From Brachionus plicatilis (lineage: Eukaryota > Rotifera > Eurotatoria > Ploima > Brachionidae): a stretch of 64,000 nucleotides of DNA. This document shows positions 11,518 through 24,500 of the stretch, piece after piece. A program made the translations under genes and the position numbers. A model generated the notes under the pieces. That model saw only the letters and a list, made by a program, of their open reading frames with translations. It had not been told where the DNA came from and searched no databases. Where the stretch lies: the NCBI GenBank assembly GCA_010279815.1, contig QEOQ01000688.1:1259789-1323788 (forward strand), in the 5' to 3' direction. Every line of letters begins with the position of its first letter. The stretch's first letter is position 1.

Positions 11518-12419
11518 TTAAAATTTTTCTTGTTTTTTTTACATAAAAAAAGAAATTTTTTTTAACTCAAGTAATAAGTTTTTCTGATCCCAAATTTTTT
11601 TCCGATCATAAAAAAAATTTAAATTTTTCGGTTAATTAATGGACTTTTTGGTCTCAAAATATGTGATCATTGATAACGGATCACATTCTGGACATGAAAC
11701 CTATGATTACATTTTTTTGTGAACACTTGATCACAAAATCGACATGACCCAGCAAAACTTATTTTTTAAATATTTTAAGCTTATTAAATAAAATCAAAAT
11801 CTTTAAGAATCAAATTTTAGAACTTATCAATAATTTTTCAAAAACCTTCTTTTTTATTTATGGCCCTAATTTTGAATTTAAAAAATTGATCGGAACTAAA
11901 TTTTTTACCCAAGTGAATTCAAATTAATTTTTTTCAGTTTTTTTAATACTATTTAAAATTTTTTGGTTAATTTCCAAACTAAAATGAATCTAACTCTAAT
12001 TCATTTGCAGAAAAAGTTTTTGATAATTAGAACAATAGTTATAAAATTTTATCCTTATTGTATTAGAAGTTATGTATGAAATTTTACAATGCCAATTATT
12101 ATATAATTGCTTTATAAAGAAATAAAAATCAAAAATAGTTTTAAAATGGAATTTAGACCAAACAAAACTTGATTAATTTGAAAAAATATTCAATTAATAA
12201 TAATAATAATAATAATAAAAGCTACAGCAGACTAGCTGCGGAGCAAGGCTATTTATAGACTTGCTATGGTAGCTGTCTGATTTCAACATAATCCATCATA
12301 ATTAATTTAAGAAAACAAGCAAAAATGTCCAAAATAAACTTGAACTCATCATTTAGTCCTCAAAAAATGTCATAATGAAATTTTAAAATAGTTGATTTTT
12401 ATTAATTTTTCTAACACAG
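11518..12419. other. intergenic with (AAT)n microsatellite
   Basis: AT-rich DNA with an (AAT)n run of about eight units at 12196-12219. It is followed by a short, richer stretch (about 12220-12285) that I cannot identify. Confidence 0.5.
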
Positions 12420-12790
12420 GGGAGATGCTCTGTGACACAAAAACGGGAGTATAATGAATGCCTTAAATTCAAGGCCAGTGTCTGTAAAACCACTTGAATG
12501 TTAATGAAAAGGTGAATAAAAGATTTAATTATCTGGTGAACTATACTTGTCTGACATATTTATATGGCTTAAAAAATCAAAATAAAGAGAATTTTTGGGC
12601 AGATTGGCGATCATGTATAGATCAGAATAGTGATGCGAACAATTTTAAAATTTGTTTAATTTTTAATTATTGCTAAAATCAAATTTGTGCTTGTTTAAAT
12701 TTTTTTAATAATTACTTTAAAAAAAATTAAATTAAATTTTGTTATTTTTATTAATTTTTAAAGGATATTACGATTTCTTGTTTCAATAAA
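12420..12790 (+). pseudogene. possible frame-broken exon of a small Cys-rich protein
   Basis: A strong acceptor-like sequence (TTTTTCTAACACAG, ending about 12420) precedes a frame reading GRCSVTQKREYNECLKFKAS then VCKTT and a stop. One base out of frame, it continues VNKRFNYLVNYTCLTYLYG then ENFWADWRSCIDQ and NNFKICLIFNYC, ending about 12676. The evenly spaced cysteines and aromatic residues look like one small secreted Cys-rich domain broken by a frameshift or by an intron I failed to place. AATAAA occurs at about 12785. No signal peptide or upstream exon was found, and the family is not recognised. Confidence 0.28.
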
Positions 12791-14392
12791 AACCGAATCA
12801 GACACAATAATAATTTTTGATTTATTTATTTCAAAAATTAAAACATACTTTAATATGTAGATCTGTATTAATTATCTATCGGAATTCTCAGCAAGCCTCA
12901 GAAAAAAGGAAATTTTTTTTACTAAATTCACTTTGCAGGATTTCACTAAAAGACTGCTGCTTTTTTAAAAAAAAAAAACAGAAATAAAGTTTAAAAAAAA
13001 AGATTAATTTTTACAAGGATGAAATCTTTTAACGCCAAACTGAATTTTTGACACAAATAAGAAAATAAATTAATTTTAGCTTATTCTATTTATTCTCAAA
13101 ATACTACAGCATGAAATGTCGTATAAACAAGATGCCAAATACACATTTTCAATATCAAATTTAAAGTTCAATTCAGTTTTTATTTTCAAACTGTCAGAAT
13201 ATGTTATTTAAATAAATCAAATAAATTTTGAAAATTTAAATTTAAATTTGACACTTTTAATTGAAACAATGAAATATTTTTTAAACCGAACTAAGCTTAA
13301 TCAAACTTAAAAACAAATCACTAAAAATATGTGTTAAGTTAGGTATGAAAAATCAATTTTGATTATACTTTTTTTTTTATAAAACATTAATTTGACTATA
13401 ACTAATGTTGAATAATTTTTGGTTTTATTTTTAGGATCTTCATATTTTATAGTAAATCAATTAATAATTGAAATTGAATATAAAATTATGCCTATAAATA
13501 AGACATAAATGAGCATAATTGCAAAGAGTGAGTGAGCACAACTATTGAAAGCAACGATTTAAATCTCAAGTATTTCGATTAAATTTTATTTAAATAATAA
13601 ATGATTATTTGACTCGCAGAAGCGCCAACAAACAACAAGCACACAATCGCGATATTTCACTTATACTCATAGAGAAACAAACAAACTGATAGACAATCAT
13701 TGAATAAATTATTCATACGGTTTTTATTTCTTGCAAAAAAAACTATGTTCAATTATAATAATTTAATTTTAAATTATAATTTTAAAAAAATTTAAGTTTA
13801 TATTTCATTTTGTTATTTTATTTTGCCTAAGCAAAAACAAAAATTTAGAATATTATTATTAATATTATTATAGTTTATTAGTGGTTGTTATAACAAATAT
13901 CACCTTAAATTGCTTTAACGACGTTTGTTAAAATTTTGATAAAATTAGAATACTCGATAAAAAAAATTGGTGACAATTATCAAAGCGTTTATTCTTTTTA
14001 ACACTTTAAATTTTTGATATTTGAAGATTATAGGCCAAAATCGTGTAATATTTTGGTATCTAATGTAAACAGACTGATTTTCTAATTATTTAGATTCGCT
14101 CAAAATAGTTTTCCATGCTAAAAGTCAATTCAACTTCAAAATCTGAATTGTTTACATAACCGGCCGAGCACACGCACTCACAAATTACGTTCAACTCTTT
14201 TTTATTGTGTAAATAAATGTTAACTAAATCGCTTAGCCACATCAAAAAAACCAACTACTTTTTCTCTTATTCGCAATTCAAAAATATTTACTAAAGAAAA
14301 GTGAAACAAAAATCGCGACTCGTTTCACTCTAGTTAGAAAGTGAGACACTTTGATTTGGACATTCTTAGGATATTAGGCAAAATTTGTTCTT
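12791..14392. promoter_or_regulatory. upstream region and 5' UTR of the Gs alpha gene
   Basis: No coding frame is supported. The proximal part (about 13600-14390) is less A/T-monotonous, with CA-rich and CG-containing patches (for example CGGCCGAGCACACGCACTC at about 14160), as expected for promoter and leader DNA. No TATA box or defined motif can be claimed. Confidence 0.35.
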
Positions 14393-14476
14393 GTAAGTAG
14401 AAATTTCAAGTGATCAAGTTAATAAATTGATTAAAAAAAAATTTTTTTTCTTCTTTTTTTTTCTCTTTTACTACAG
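14393..14476 (+). other. 5' UTR intron of the Gs alpha gene
   Basis: A consensus donor GTAAGTAG at 14393 is followed by a long pyrimidine tract and an acceptor CTTTTACTACAG ending at 14476, 52 nt before the chosen start codon. It is a textbook short intron in the leader. Confidence 0.55.
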
Positions 14477-14528
14477 TAAATTAAAATTAACTTTGGCATA
14501 AATAAACTTGTACCACAACCAAATACAA

Positions 14529-16077
14529 ATGCCATTATTCATGTGCATTGGCAGTAAATTAGACGATGAAGAAAGTAAAAGAAAAAAAAACCACAAAAAA
14601 ATCGAACAGCAATTAGTTAAAGACAGACGGAAATATAGAGCAACGCAAAGACTTTTGCTTTTGGGTAATTTTTGCCACACATCTAACAATTTATTTCGAG
14701 TAGTCATAATTTTCAATTTTTTCTATTTTTTCTTTTTTTCAGGGGCTGGTGAGTCCGGCAAATCTACCATTGTTAAGCAAATGAAGATCCTGCATGTGGA
14801 CGGATTTACAAATAAGTAATTTTAAAAAATGATCTTCAACATTGTGATGTGTTGTCTCATTTTTTTTTTCAATTTTCCAGAGAACGTCTGGAAAAACTTA
14901 ATGACATTAAAAGAAACATTAGGGATGCAATTCTAGTAATTATGCCAATTTTGCTTATTAGTCATGAACACAAGCTAATTGTTACTTTGACTTTTCGTAG
15001 ACCATTTGTGATGCTATTGAAAAGCTTCATATAACGCTAGAAGACGAATCACTACGACCAAAACTTGACTGGATAATCGACAATGCAAGTCGAACTGATT
15101 TTTCGTATCCCAAAGAATTTTGGGAATTCACAGAACAACTTTGGAAAGATAAGGGTATTCAACAGTGTTACGAAAGATCAAACGAATATCAACTGATAGA
15201 CTGTGCAAAATAGTAACTAAGACTTTTGAACTTGTCTAGAAAATCTGTTTGCTTATTGAGATTTTTTACTTGTAGCTTTTTGGACAAAGTTGGAGAAATA
15301 AATAGTCCGTCGTATATTCCAAATAATCAGGACATATTAAGATGTCGTGTTCTAACATCCGGTATTTTCGAAACAACTTTTACAGTCGACAAAGTAAACT
15401 TTCAGTATGTGTCAATTTTTTTAAGTTGTCCACAAACGTTAATTTAACGCTTTTTTTCTTTTTTTTTTTTTCCCTCAATTAGCATGTTTGATGTGGGAGG
15501 TCAGCGAGATGAACGACGAAAATGGATCCAGTGTTTCAATGATGTGACTGCAATCATTTTTGTGACAGCAATGAGCGGCTACAATCTAACTCTTAGAGAG
15601 GACGCCACTCAAAATCGCCTAAAAGAATCGCTAGATTTGTTCAACAACCTTTGGAAGAACAGGTGGCTTAAAAATATATCAACGATCTTATTCTTGAACA
15701 AACTCGATTTACTAACTGAAAAAATTCTCGCTGGTCGATCCAAACTAGAGGATTTTTTTCCTGATTTTACAAATTATCAAATTCCGGCTGATCCAACAGT
15801 ACCCAAAGTACCGAACGAACCCTACGAAGTTACTCGAGCTAAATATTTCATTAGAGATGAATTTCTGGTAAGTTTTCTCTCAACTAAAACTTGTTCCATT
15901 TGAATCTATTTTTATTTTGTCAATCAAAAGAAAATTAGTGCTCAATCAGACAACAATAAGCATTTTTGTTATCCACATTTTACGACAGCAGTTGATACTG
16001 AAAATATAAAGCGTGTGTTTAACGACTGTAGAGATATAATTCAACGAATGCATTTAATGCAATACGAGCTATTGTGA
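14529..16077 (+). CDS. GNAS: Heterotrimeric G-protein alpha subunit, Gs class
   Basis: Seven coding exons join in phase: 14529-14664, 14743-14815, 14881-14935, 15001-15212, 15276-15404, 15483-15867 and 15931-16077, about 378 residues (Gs alpha is normally 379-394). It is the GTPase that couples receptors to adenylyl cyclase at the plasma membrane. Visible motifs: P-loop [21 protein letters not shown], with the cholera-toxin arginine; [12 protein letters not shown] switch II with the catalytic Gln; NKLD guanine motif (usually NKQD); and a C-terminus [10 protein letters not shown] that matches the Gs receptor-contact helix. The Gs-specific segment [12 protein letters not shown] is present. The amino end is odd: candidate Mets at 14508, 14529 and 14541 give no MGC start. 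The last gives MCIGSK, keeping a palmitoylatable Cys but not Gly2. The exact start is therefore uncertain; the rest is secure. Confidence 0.95.
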
Positions 16078-16720
16078 ATTTAAAGCATGATTTATTTTTT
16101 AAAAAAAAAAAAACACTTCAAAATATTTATAAGGCTAGGAATTTTAAAAATGAGTCTGCGAGTAGGCTGGAATTTTGCAGTGAACTTTTTTAGCCGCAAT
16201 TCTAGGAAATGTCGAATTTGAATTGTGACCAACAAAATTAAAATTCGAAATGAATTTTTTTGTTTGACCGTTATATAATTTTTTTTTTTTAGGGAAAATT
16301 TTTACCTAAATTTGCGCCACCTGAATTAAATAAAAAATTTAATTGTTCGATTCCTCAAAATTTTCTATTATCTTATTTTTTTTAAGCGATAATCAATCAA
16401 CAGAATTATTTTAAAAATATCAAATATATAAATAATTATTTTCTCATTTTTTTTTATTTATTTGAAATTTGTATTAAATTAAATTTTGTAGTTTCAATTT
16501 TAATAAAAAAAAAAAGATAATATTAAGCTCAATTAACTTTTTATTTCGCCTTCACATGAAAAATATTTATTATGACCCAATCTTTATGAAAAATAAAAAA
16601 TATATAAATCAACTAACACCCTGATAATTTATAAATCATAATGGCGTTTTCAATGCTTCATTTTTGAGCCTAAATTTGTTCATTTTATAAAATGCGTGAA
16701 CTTAATAAATGGACACACAT
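16078..16720. other. 3' UTR and intergenic DNA
   Basis: AT-rich DNA downstream of the Gs alpha stop with no supported frame. Confidence 0.5.
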
Positions 16721-17063
16721 TGGGCTATTGTGAAATTTCATACAAAACTTCCAATACAAAATTAAAAAAAAATGTTATAACTTTGGTTTTGATTGTCAAA
16801 AACTTGTTCTGCAAATGAAACAAAGTGAAACAGCTTTTTTTATTAACCAACTGCGCAAGTCTGCAAAAACTGGCCAAATTAATTTCGTTTTATTAATTTT
16901 TTATAATTTTAAATAGGATGCAATTTTGCAGACTTCCGCAGAAGGTGAAACAACAGTTGTTTCACTTTTTTTCATTTTAGAACAAGTTTTTGACTTTTAA
17001 AACAAAAGTAATAAATCTTTTTTATTTTTTAATTGGAAGTTTTATTTTTGTTTCACAATGGCC
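16721..17063. repeat. foldback MITE (about 343 bp)
   Basis: The ends are inverted: GGCTATTGTGAAA at 16723 pairs with TTTCACAATGGCC at 17051-17063. Pairing continues inward through ACTTCCAAT/ATTGGAAGT, CAAAAACTTGTTCT/AGAACAAGTTTTTG and AAGTGAAACAGCT/GTTTCACTT to a central A/T-rich loop. There is no coding capacity. Confidence 0.75.
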
Positions 17064-18541
17064 ACACTTTGAAAAATAAATTCAAATTATAAAAAATAGA
17101 ATAAATATTGTATCCATTAAGGAATTTATTTTTTAAATCTTTCCCAGTACAAAATGTTTAAAATAACTCTTATCAATGTAAAATTTCATTGTAGCAGTTA
17201 ATTATGTTTTCAGTAGATTAATTTTATAACTAAAAATACAACTAAAATTAAATTCCTAACATAATTTGATATATAACCTAATGTTTAAAATATTTTAAGA
17301 AGTGTTTATTTGTTGAGTTAAAATAAATGTATAAAAATGAACAGATTAGATTATCATCTTTTTTTCAGAAAAAACTTGATTCTTGAAGTTGTATCGGCAA
17401 ATAGAAGTTTCTGATAAAATTTTAAAACTTAATTAGTCTAATGATTTGGAATATTTAAATAAAAATTATATTTATGCTTCAGTACATTTGTCTTAAAAAG
17501 TTTTTATTAAAATAAATTAAACAAATTTAATATCTATTAAAATTCAATAAAAGGAGCTATTTTAAATTTTTTTATATGGAAATAAACTTAACTCGTCAAA
17601 TAATTGCTTAGAGAAAATAAATTTTTTCTCGCTATTATTTAAAAAAAATATTACATTTTTTATATTTTGGTCTTGATCTCAAGCAGCAATTTACCAATGA
17701 ATCGGCATCTGTTATTTTATCCAACATTCTAACAATTAGAATAATTTTATAATGGTTTTGCTCAAAATGCAACTTTGGCAATTTTAATTCATTGACTTTT
17801 AAGCGCTCAATCAATTCTAGAGACAAAATAAATCATCAAGTTATTTTATATAAATGTGAACTCTACTTTTAGTTTCTATTCATTCCCCTACACTTCTCAA
17901 CAACCAATTATTAACATTCGATAACTGACCATGTATTCAAAATATATATAACAAGAGGAAACTTTTTTCTTTTATTTTTTCTTTTTTTTCTGAAGGAACC
18001 TTGGCTCGACCAGAATTTACTTAATAAATAAATAAATAAATAGTTTAAATTTTTTTCAGTATTTGCAGACTGTTTTTGTGAAATCGATTGATGAATCATT
18101 ATATAAAAATATTAAAACAGATGTCTTGTTGATGGAAAGTTGATTGAAACAAATAACGATTCTTTTGTTAATTTAGATTAAAATAAGTTTAAAATTTTTA
18201 TTTAAATTAATTATTATTATAATTTTTAAAATATTAACCATGTAAGGAAAAACAAAAAAATTATTCAGATCATAAAATATCAAGAAATAATAAATAGTAC
18301 AAATTAATAAATTTATCAAAAAAACAAATAAATGTTAATTTAAAAACATTTTAGATATTTTTTTAAAGGTGAACAGTTTTTTATTCCAATTAATACCGAT
18401 GAAGTGTAAAATTTTAAATATTTTTAAAATCAAGTTTGACACATTTAAATTAAAATGATCAAAAACTTAGCAATTTTTTATGTATCAAATGCGGTATCTC
18501 ACCAATTAATTGAAATATTCAAATAAATTAATTTTTTTAAA
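17064..18541. other. spacer and presumed 3' UTR of the spectraplakin gene
   Basis: AT-rich DNA with no supported frame. Two minus-strand frames (17635-17826 and 17911-18099) are short and low-complexity. A TAAA/TTTA microsatellite lies at about 18020-18042. Confidence 0.5.
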
Positions 18542-21500
18542 TCAACAATTTTTTTTTAATATTGGAACTTTTGATTGCTTTGGAGAACTAACATTTCCAA
18601 AACTTATTTTTGATGATTTTTCTAAATTTTCAGCATAATCAGAGACTGCTTCTAGACTTAAATCACTTATTGATGCGCCCAAACTTCCACTTTTGCTATT
18701 TTTTCCGCTAAATATTGGCGTATTTGAAAGCAGCTCAGATTGATCCGAAATAGCTTGAGAGTTGTTCTTTTTTCCATTGCTATTCATTAAATTACGAGAC
18801 TAAAATTGACAAAATTTAAATAACAAATAATTAATTATTGGCTGTTGTAAAAATTGAAATACTTTTAATTTGAATGGTGATTTAGGACGATCATTATTGA
18901 TATTTGATTCACGATTCAGGAATTGATCTCTCAAATCAAAATTTAGCCTTCCTTTAGCTGAAAAAAAAAAGTTTTTTTTTAAATTAAAATTAAAAACAAA
19001 AATTCAACAAAAGACATATCGAGAAAACAGAAAACGTAAACAAACATCATTCATATAAAGAAACATTTAAATACCCAAATGTGTTTCGTCATTAGTGATG
19101 ACTTTAATAAATTCATTGAAAATGTATTTTCCTATGAATGATAAAATTAAAATATTTGTTTTTGTTTAAGGATGGTAAAAATTTTGTTCGAGAAAAGAAG
19201 TTAAAATTTTCCAATTCGATTTACCTCTGCAAGGATCGTTCTTGACTAGAAATTCATCTAAAGCCATCCAACCTCCTCCGACTCTGACCATAACTGTCGA
19301 TTGTAAAATTCTCACTAATCTTAATTTTTGAGAATCTCCAAACTAAAATAAAAAAAAATGAAAAAAATGAAAAAACACCAAAAAAAATACATACTCTAAA
19401 ATGTCGCTCTGAAACTTGTAAAACGTGATATTGCTTGGAACATTTGCAAAGAGAAACTTGTTTGTGAACTTCATCTCTGATGCGTTCAAAATTTGGCTGA
19501 TTTGAAGCTGAAGGCTTTAAAGTAGCTAAAAATTCTTTATAATCTATGTATCCATCTTTGTCGTGATCAAATATGTCCGCAACACATTCAAGTTCAAGAC
19601 GAGAACTTGGAAAATCTATGTGTTAACAAAAAAAAATTAGACAAAAAAAAAACACAAATTTTTTTAAATTTTTTTTAAATTTAATTAAATGTTCTTAAAA
19701 CTAATACTTGTGTTCAATATTCCTTTGACAAATTCATCTCTACTAATTTTTCCATCATGATCTTTGTCTTGACGTCTAAAAAAGTCGGTTATTCTTGCTC
19801 TGTTGTCCTTGTGCCAATTCATGAATCTTTGACGCCATTCGTTAAAATTAAACTGCTTTAGCTTTTCAATTTCTTTGAGTCTGTCAGCGAGTTCTTTGAG
19901 CTTTTTGTGTCGCTCGAGAGTCATGAGCCAAACCTTTCGCCAGCTGTCAAACATGGACTTGATTCGAGCATTTTTTATTTTTGGCTCTGTAATTTTCCAT
20001 TCGAGAGTGCGACTTTTGCTTGCATAACTTTGCCTTTTTTTAGACTCGACCATTGTGTTTAACAAGTAGCTGTCAAAATCTTTGGAAGTGTTCTTCAAAA
20101 TGGCGTCGATTTTGACTTGTCGTTGTTGAAGTTCATTTTGAAAGTCGACATGGTCTTTGAGTAGTTGGTCGACAAGTTCCAAATTGTTCGAGAGGGCTTT
20201 TTGATCCAAAGCAGTTAGAGTTGCTTCGGCACCTTGGAGCCAAACTAAAATTTCGTTAAGCAAATTGTCGTTTTTTTTCACATTTTCCAAAGTTTCACTT
20301 AGAAATAATGATTTTTCATTTGACAACCTTTGAATTTCATTCCATTTGGTTTGAATAAGAGTGATCAAGTGGTTGAGACTAGCGACAGCTTCTGGTATGC
20401 AGTTTTGCAGCAAACCATTGCCCAAATCCAAACACTGGTCGATCATTTGTCTTTTTTGATCTAAAGCCGCAACAAAGTCCTGATGTTGTCTGATTAAAGC
20501 GGAAATTTGATTATCGTCAATTTTTTTCCAGTCTTGTTTGACACATAGCTCATTGTGCTTGAGCCAGTCCATGCACAATTTGGCCGAGTCGTTGAATTGG
20601 CTCGCTAATTTGAGCGAGTCTTGCAGTCTTTGTGTACGATGTTGGCTCAATTCGTCAATGTCGCTCCAAAGTTGGTTCATTTCGTTGAGATTTTGGTTTA
20701 GAAAATTGGCATCTTCATTTTCGGTGTCACTTGTTTGCATGATTTCGCTGGCAGCTTTGTTTATCATAAACACTTGTTCTGCTTTGAGCTGCAGTTGTTT
20801 TTGAAATTGCTGATTGTCTTCAATTAGAGCCAAGACATTGTCCAAATCGCCATACAAACATTCGTTTCTATTCAAAGTTGGCTTTACTTTTCTCAGCCAT
20901 TCTGTTAAATTGATTAGCGCGTCCTGAAACTGACCCGAACAGAGCAGAGCTTCTTCTAGTTTTTTCTGTCTTTCTACTGACTCAATGCACAACATTTTCC
21001 ACTTGTTCTTAAGATCGACAAGCATTTCTTGCACAAAAATTCGATCCTTGCTATCTTGGTCGCAATTTTGGCACAGTTTTCGGCCTATTTTGGCTATGTT
21101 GTCATGTGTTGGCTGCTGTGCATTGATCATGCGATGAAAATCGGCATGTTTGACTATTTGCTGTTTAATTTTGAGCGAATTGTTTGCGACAGGAGCCAAT
21201 TGATCTTTGGACAAGAGATCCAATTTCAAGTCTAACCATTCGTTGAACTTGTTCCATTGATCATAAAATGCGATCACTTGTTGGTAGCCTCGTTCCAAAT
21301 CTCTGGTTCGATTTGACGATTTGCTCACTATTTTTTGCCATCTGTTCTGAACTGAAATCAAAAGATTTTTAATCAAAATGGCATCTTGCTTTTGACTGTG
21401 GTATTTTAGGTGAGTTGCCAGGCGATCCAATTCGAGCAAATGTTCTCTTTGACTGTTGATAGACGTCTGTAAATTTTGATGAGCCAAAATTTGCTCGTCC

Positions 21501-24500
21501 AACACACATTGTATGCGAGAAAAGGGCTTTGTTTGATTTAAACATTTTTCGGTTTGGTTGAGCCAACGCAAAAATTCGTGATACTTTTCGTTGAATTCAC
21601 AGGCTCGTTGCAGCGCATTGTTTAGCTTTTGTTTTTTGTCGCTTGATTTTCTCAATAGAGTAGACCATTTTGAAGACAAATTTTCAATTGACTCGTTGAG
21701 CACCTGGTCCAATGTGTTGTCAATTAGATTTTTTTGATGACACTCAAAAGCTCGCTTGAGCAAAGCATCGATTGTGTCATGATTCGAATCAATTTGATTA
21801 AAAAGTCCATTGAACTTGTGCATTTGTTCGCGAGCTGTCTCTGGTAAGCCGGCAAACAAAAAATTTTTGTCCAAAGCCGACTCGATGTCCTTGAGCCACT
21901 CAAAATTGTCGATCAACTCACAAACCAAAGTTGAGCTTTGAGTTTGTTGCGTGGCATAGTCGAGCTGCAATTGGTCGAATGTTTGTCTCATCAGCTCATG
22001 GCTGTCCGAAATGGATTTTATTTTTGTCTTGAGTTCATTTAGCATTGTTTGGTTGTCAAAAGATTGACTGGCGAACAAATTGTTGCATTTGTGGTGGGAG
22101 CGGCTCAGTAGAGTGGCTTGCGAGTTGATTTCTTTTTCGATCATTTTCAATCGAGCCATCTTTAAGTCGATGGTGCGCACTGGACCATCAGCCGAGCAGC
22201 GAACAAATTTGTCTATGCTCTGCAAACAATTTAGGTTGGTGTCCATTGATTTGGCGATTTCGTCGAGCGCCTCGTTCAGCTGGCCCATGTCAATCAAAAT
22301 GTTGTGCAGATTGGACTTTCGTTCGCCAATGGACGACTGCAATCGTTTCCATTCTTTGTTGGCGCTGTTCAACGGCTCCTGCAGTGACTCGAGCACCTCG
22401 AACGATTGATTGGTGCGAATGTTCAATTTCAATTGATCAAATTTGTGGTTGAGTGTCAAAATTTTCATTTGTTTTGGATCGACTTTTTCTTTAAACTCTT
22501 TGAGCAAATTGATTTGAAATCTTATCGTTTTGGGATCATCGCTGTTCAAGCTCGAATCTAAGTTTACAAATTTTTCTTGCTGCAAACTTATCCACTCGAG
22601 TATTTCAATGAGCTCTTGTTGAAACTCGCAAGCTTTCGAAAATGTCATCTGTATGTTGATCTCATGCGTTTTCACTGTTTTCTTCACTCGATCCCAGTCT
22701 GTTTGACACTGTTGGCTGGCTTTTTCCACCTCAATTCGATCGGATGAAAGAGTGCAAAATTCACACAATTCGTGTCCATACTTTTGAATGTGAGCAAATT
22801 TGTCTTCGTGCTCATCAATGTCTTTGACTATTTGCTGATGATACTGTTGCTGTTCTAGAACAGAATCGGGATCAATTGCAACAGTTTCGCTCTCCAGCAA
22901 CTGAAGTCTATCGTCCAAGTCGCTCGTCAAATCGCTCATAAAGTTCAAACTATTCCAAAACAGTTCGGAGCATTGAAGTGCCTCGCCTAACACTTTTTCG
23001 CGACTTTCGGCCGCACTCTTCAGCTCCGAGCACATATTTTGCACATCGCTCATTTTTTTCTTCAATTCAACAGACTCACAGTCGGCCGCAACCGTTTTCA
23101 GTTGTTCGACAGCGAGTAGTCTTTTATCCAAGTCGTTCAGCAGAGTTTTATTTTCGACTAGTTGAAGTCGTATTTTGTCCGGATGAGCGGCAATTGTTGC
23201 GTTCGCTTCGATCAAATCAATTTTTTCTTTCAAAAATAAGTTCAAACTTTCTATTTTGTCTGTCAAATCGGCCGACCTCCACACAAAGCTTTCTAGCTCG
23301 TCTTTTTTAGTGTCAATGTCTGCTTTGAGCTCAGCATAAGTCTCATTGGCATAGTCGATTAGTTTTTTCAATTCAAAACTTTCAGAGTTGGTGTCCAATA
23401 TTTGCGCATGGCCTTCCAAATTTGAGTCACTAGACAAATAGGACACTTTTGACAGATAACTTTTGGGACTGTCGCATATTTTGATTAAATTTTTGGCGTT
23501 CTTCACCAGCATGTCTAGATCGCATTGTTTGTCCAGCAGTTGATGTTCGATCTCCTCCAAAAGGCCCAATTTGTTGGACAACAATTCTTTGGTATCCGGA
23601 CCACAAGTCATTGGATCAATGCTGGCCAACAAATCCAATCGGTCTTGAACAATGCACATTGATTTAATAAAAGGTTCATACGTGTTCTTGAGCTGCTTGC
23701 AGATGACAAGAGCTTCCTGCAGACGATTGGCTCTACTGGCGCCTATCTCAATGTAGTTGTCTAATTGAAAGTGAATGTTGACCAGTTTCTCTTTGAACTC
23801 AATTGAGTCCTCTATTTGGTTTTGACGCATCATTTGTTGACTTTTGACGTCTATCTTTCGCAACTTGAGCTTTTGACCGTGAACTTGATCGTTAAAGTCA
23901 ATTTGATTGTTTAATTCGTTTTCTATTGTGGACACATCGTGTGATATTGTGAGCGCCAAATCCGAATATTTAGATTCAATCATGTCTAGCCACTCGAGAA
24001 TGTCATTCATTTGGGCATAGATCTCTCTTGAATTTGATTGCTTAAGCTGAAATTTTTCGTATCCTCTGGTGTACTTTTCGTTTAGAGTGTCTAGTTTTAG
24101 ACGCGTTTCTTGGATGTGTCCATTTATGTCGTTGATCAAATCGTTGCATTCGATGTTGCTCGATGAGTTTATTTCCGCGATTATTCTTGAACATATTGTA
24201 TTTTGTATGTCGTTGTCGAACAGCTCATAGTTGTTGCCAATTTTGTCGTGTATTTTTTCGAACAAATCTTTTTTGTCTTTTAAGCAAATTTGATTTTCAC
24301 TGCTGCTGTCCAACCAGTCCAAGTCACACTCCAATATTGAAATGGACTGATTCAAATTGGACAAGCTCAATGACAACTTATCACAAATTGGATACAAACG
24401 ATGAAACACATTTAAGTTGGCATTGAGCAGCTCTTTGTACATAACATTTTTGTTTTCTAGTGCATAAATGCTTTTTAAAATTTGGTCCGAGTCCATCAAA

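Noticed and set aside
14471..14716. Minus-strand frame over Gs alpha exon 1
   Set aside because: It is antisense to a well-supported exon and its hydrophobic Leu/Phe/Ser content mirrors Lys-rich sequence.
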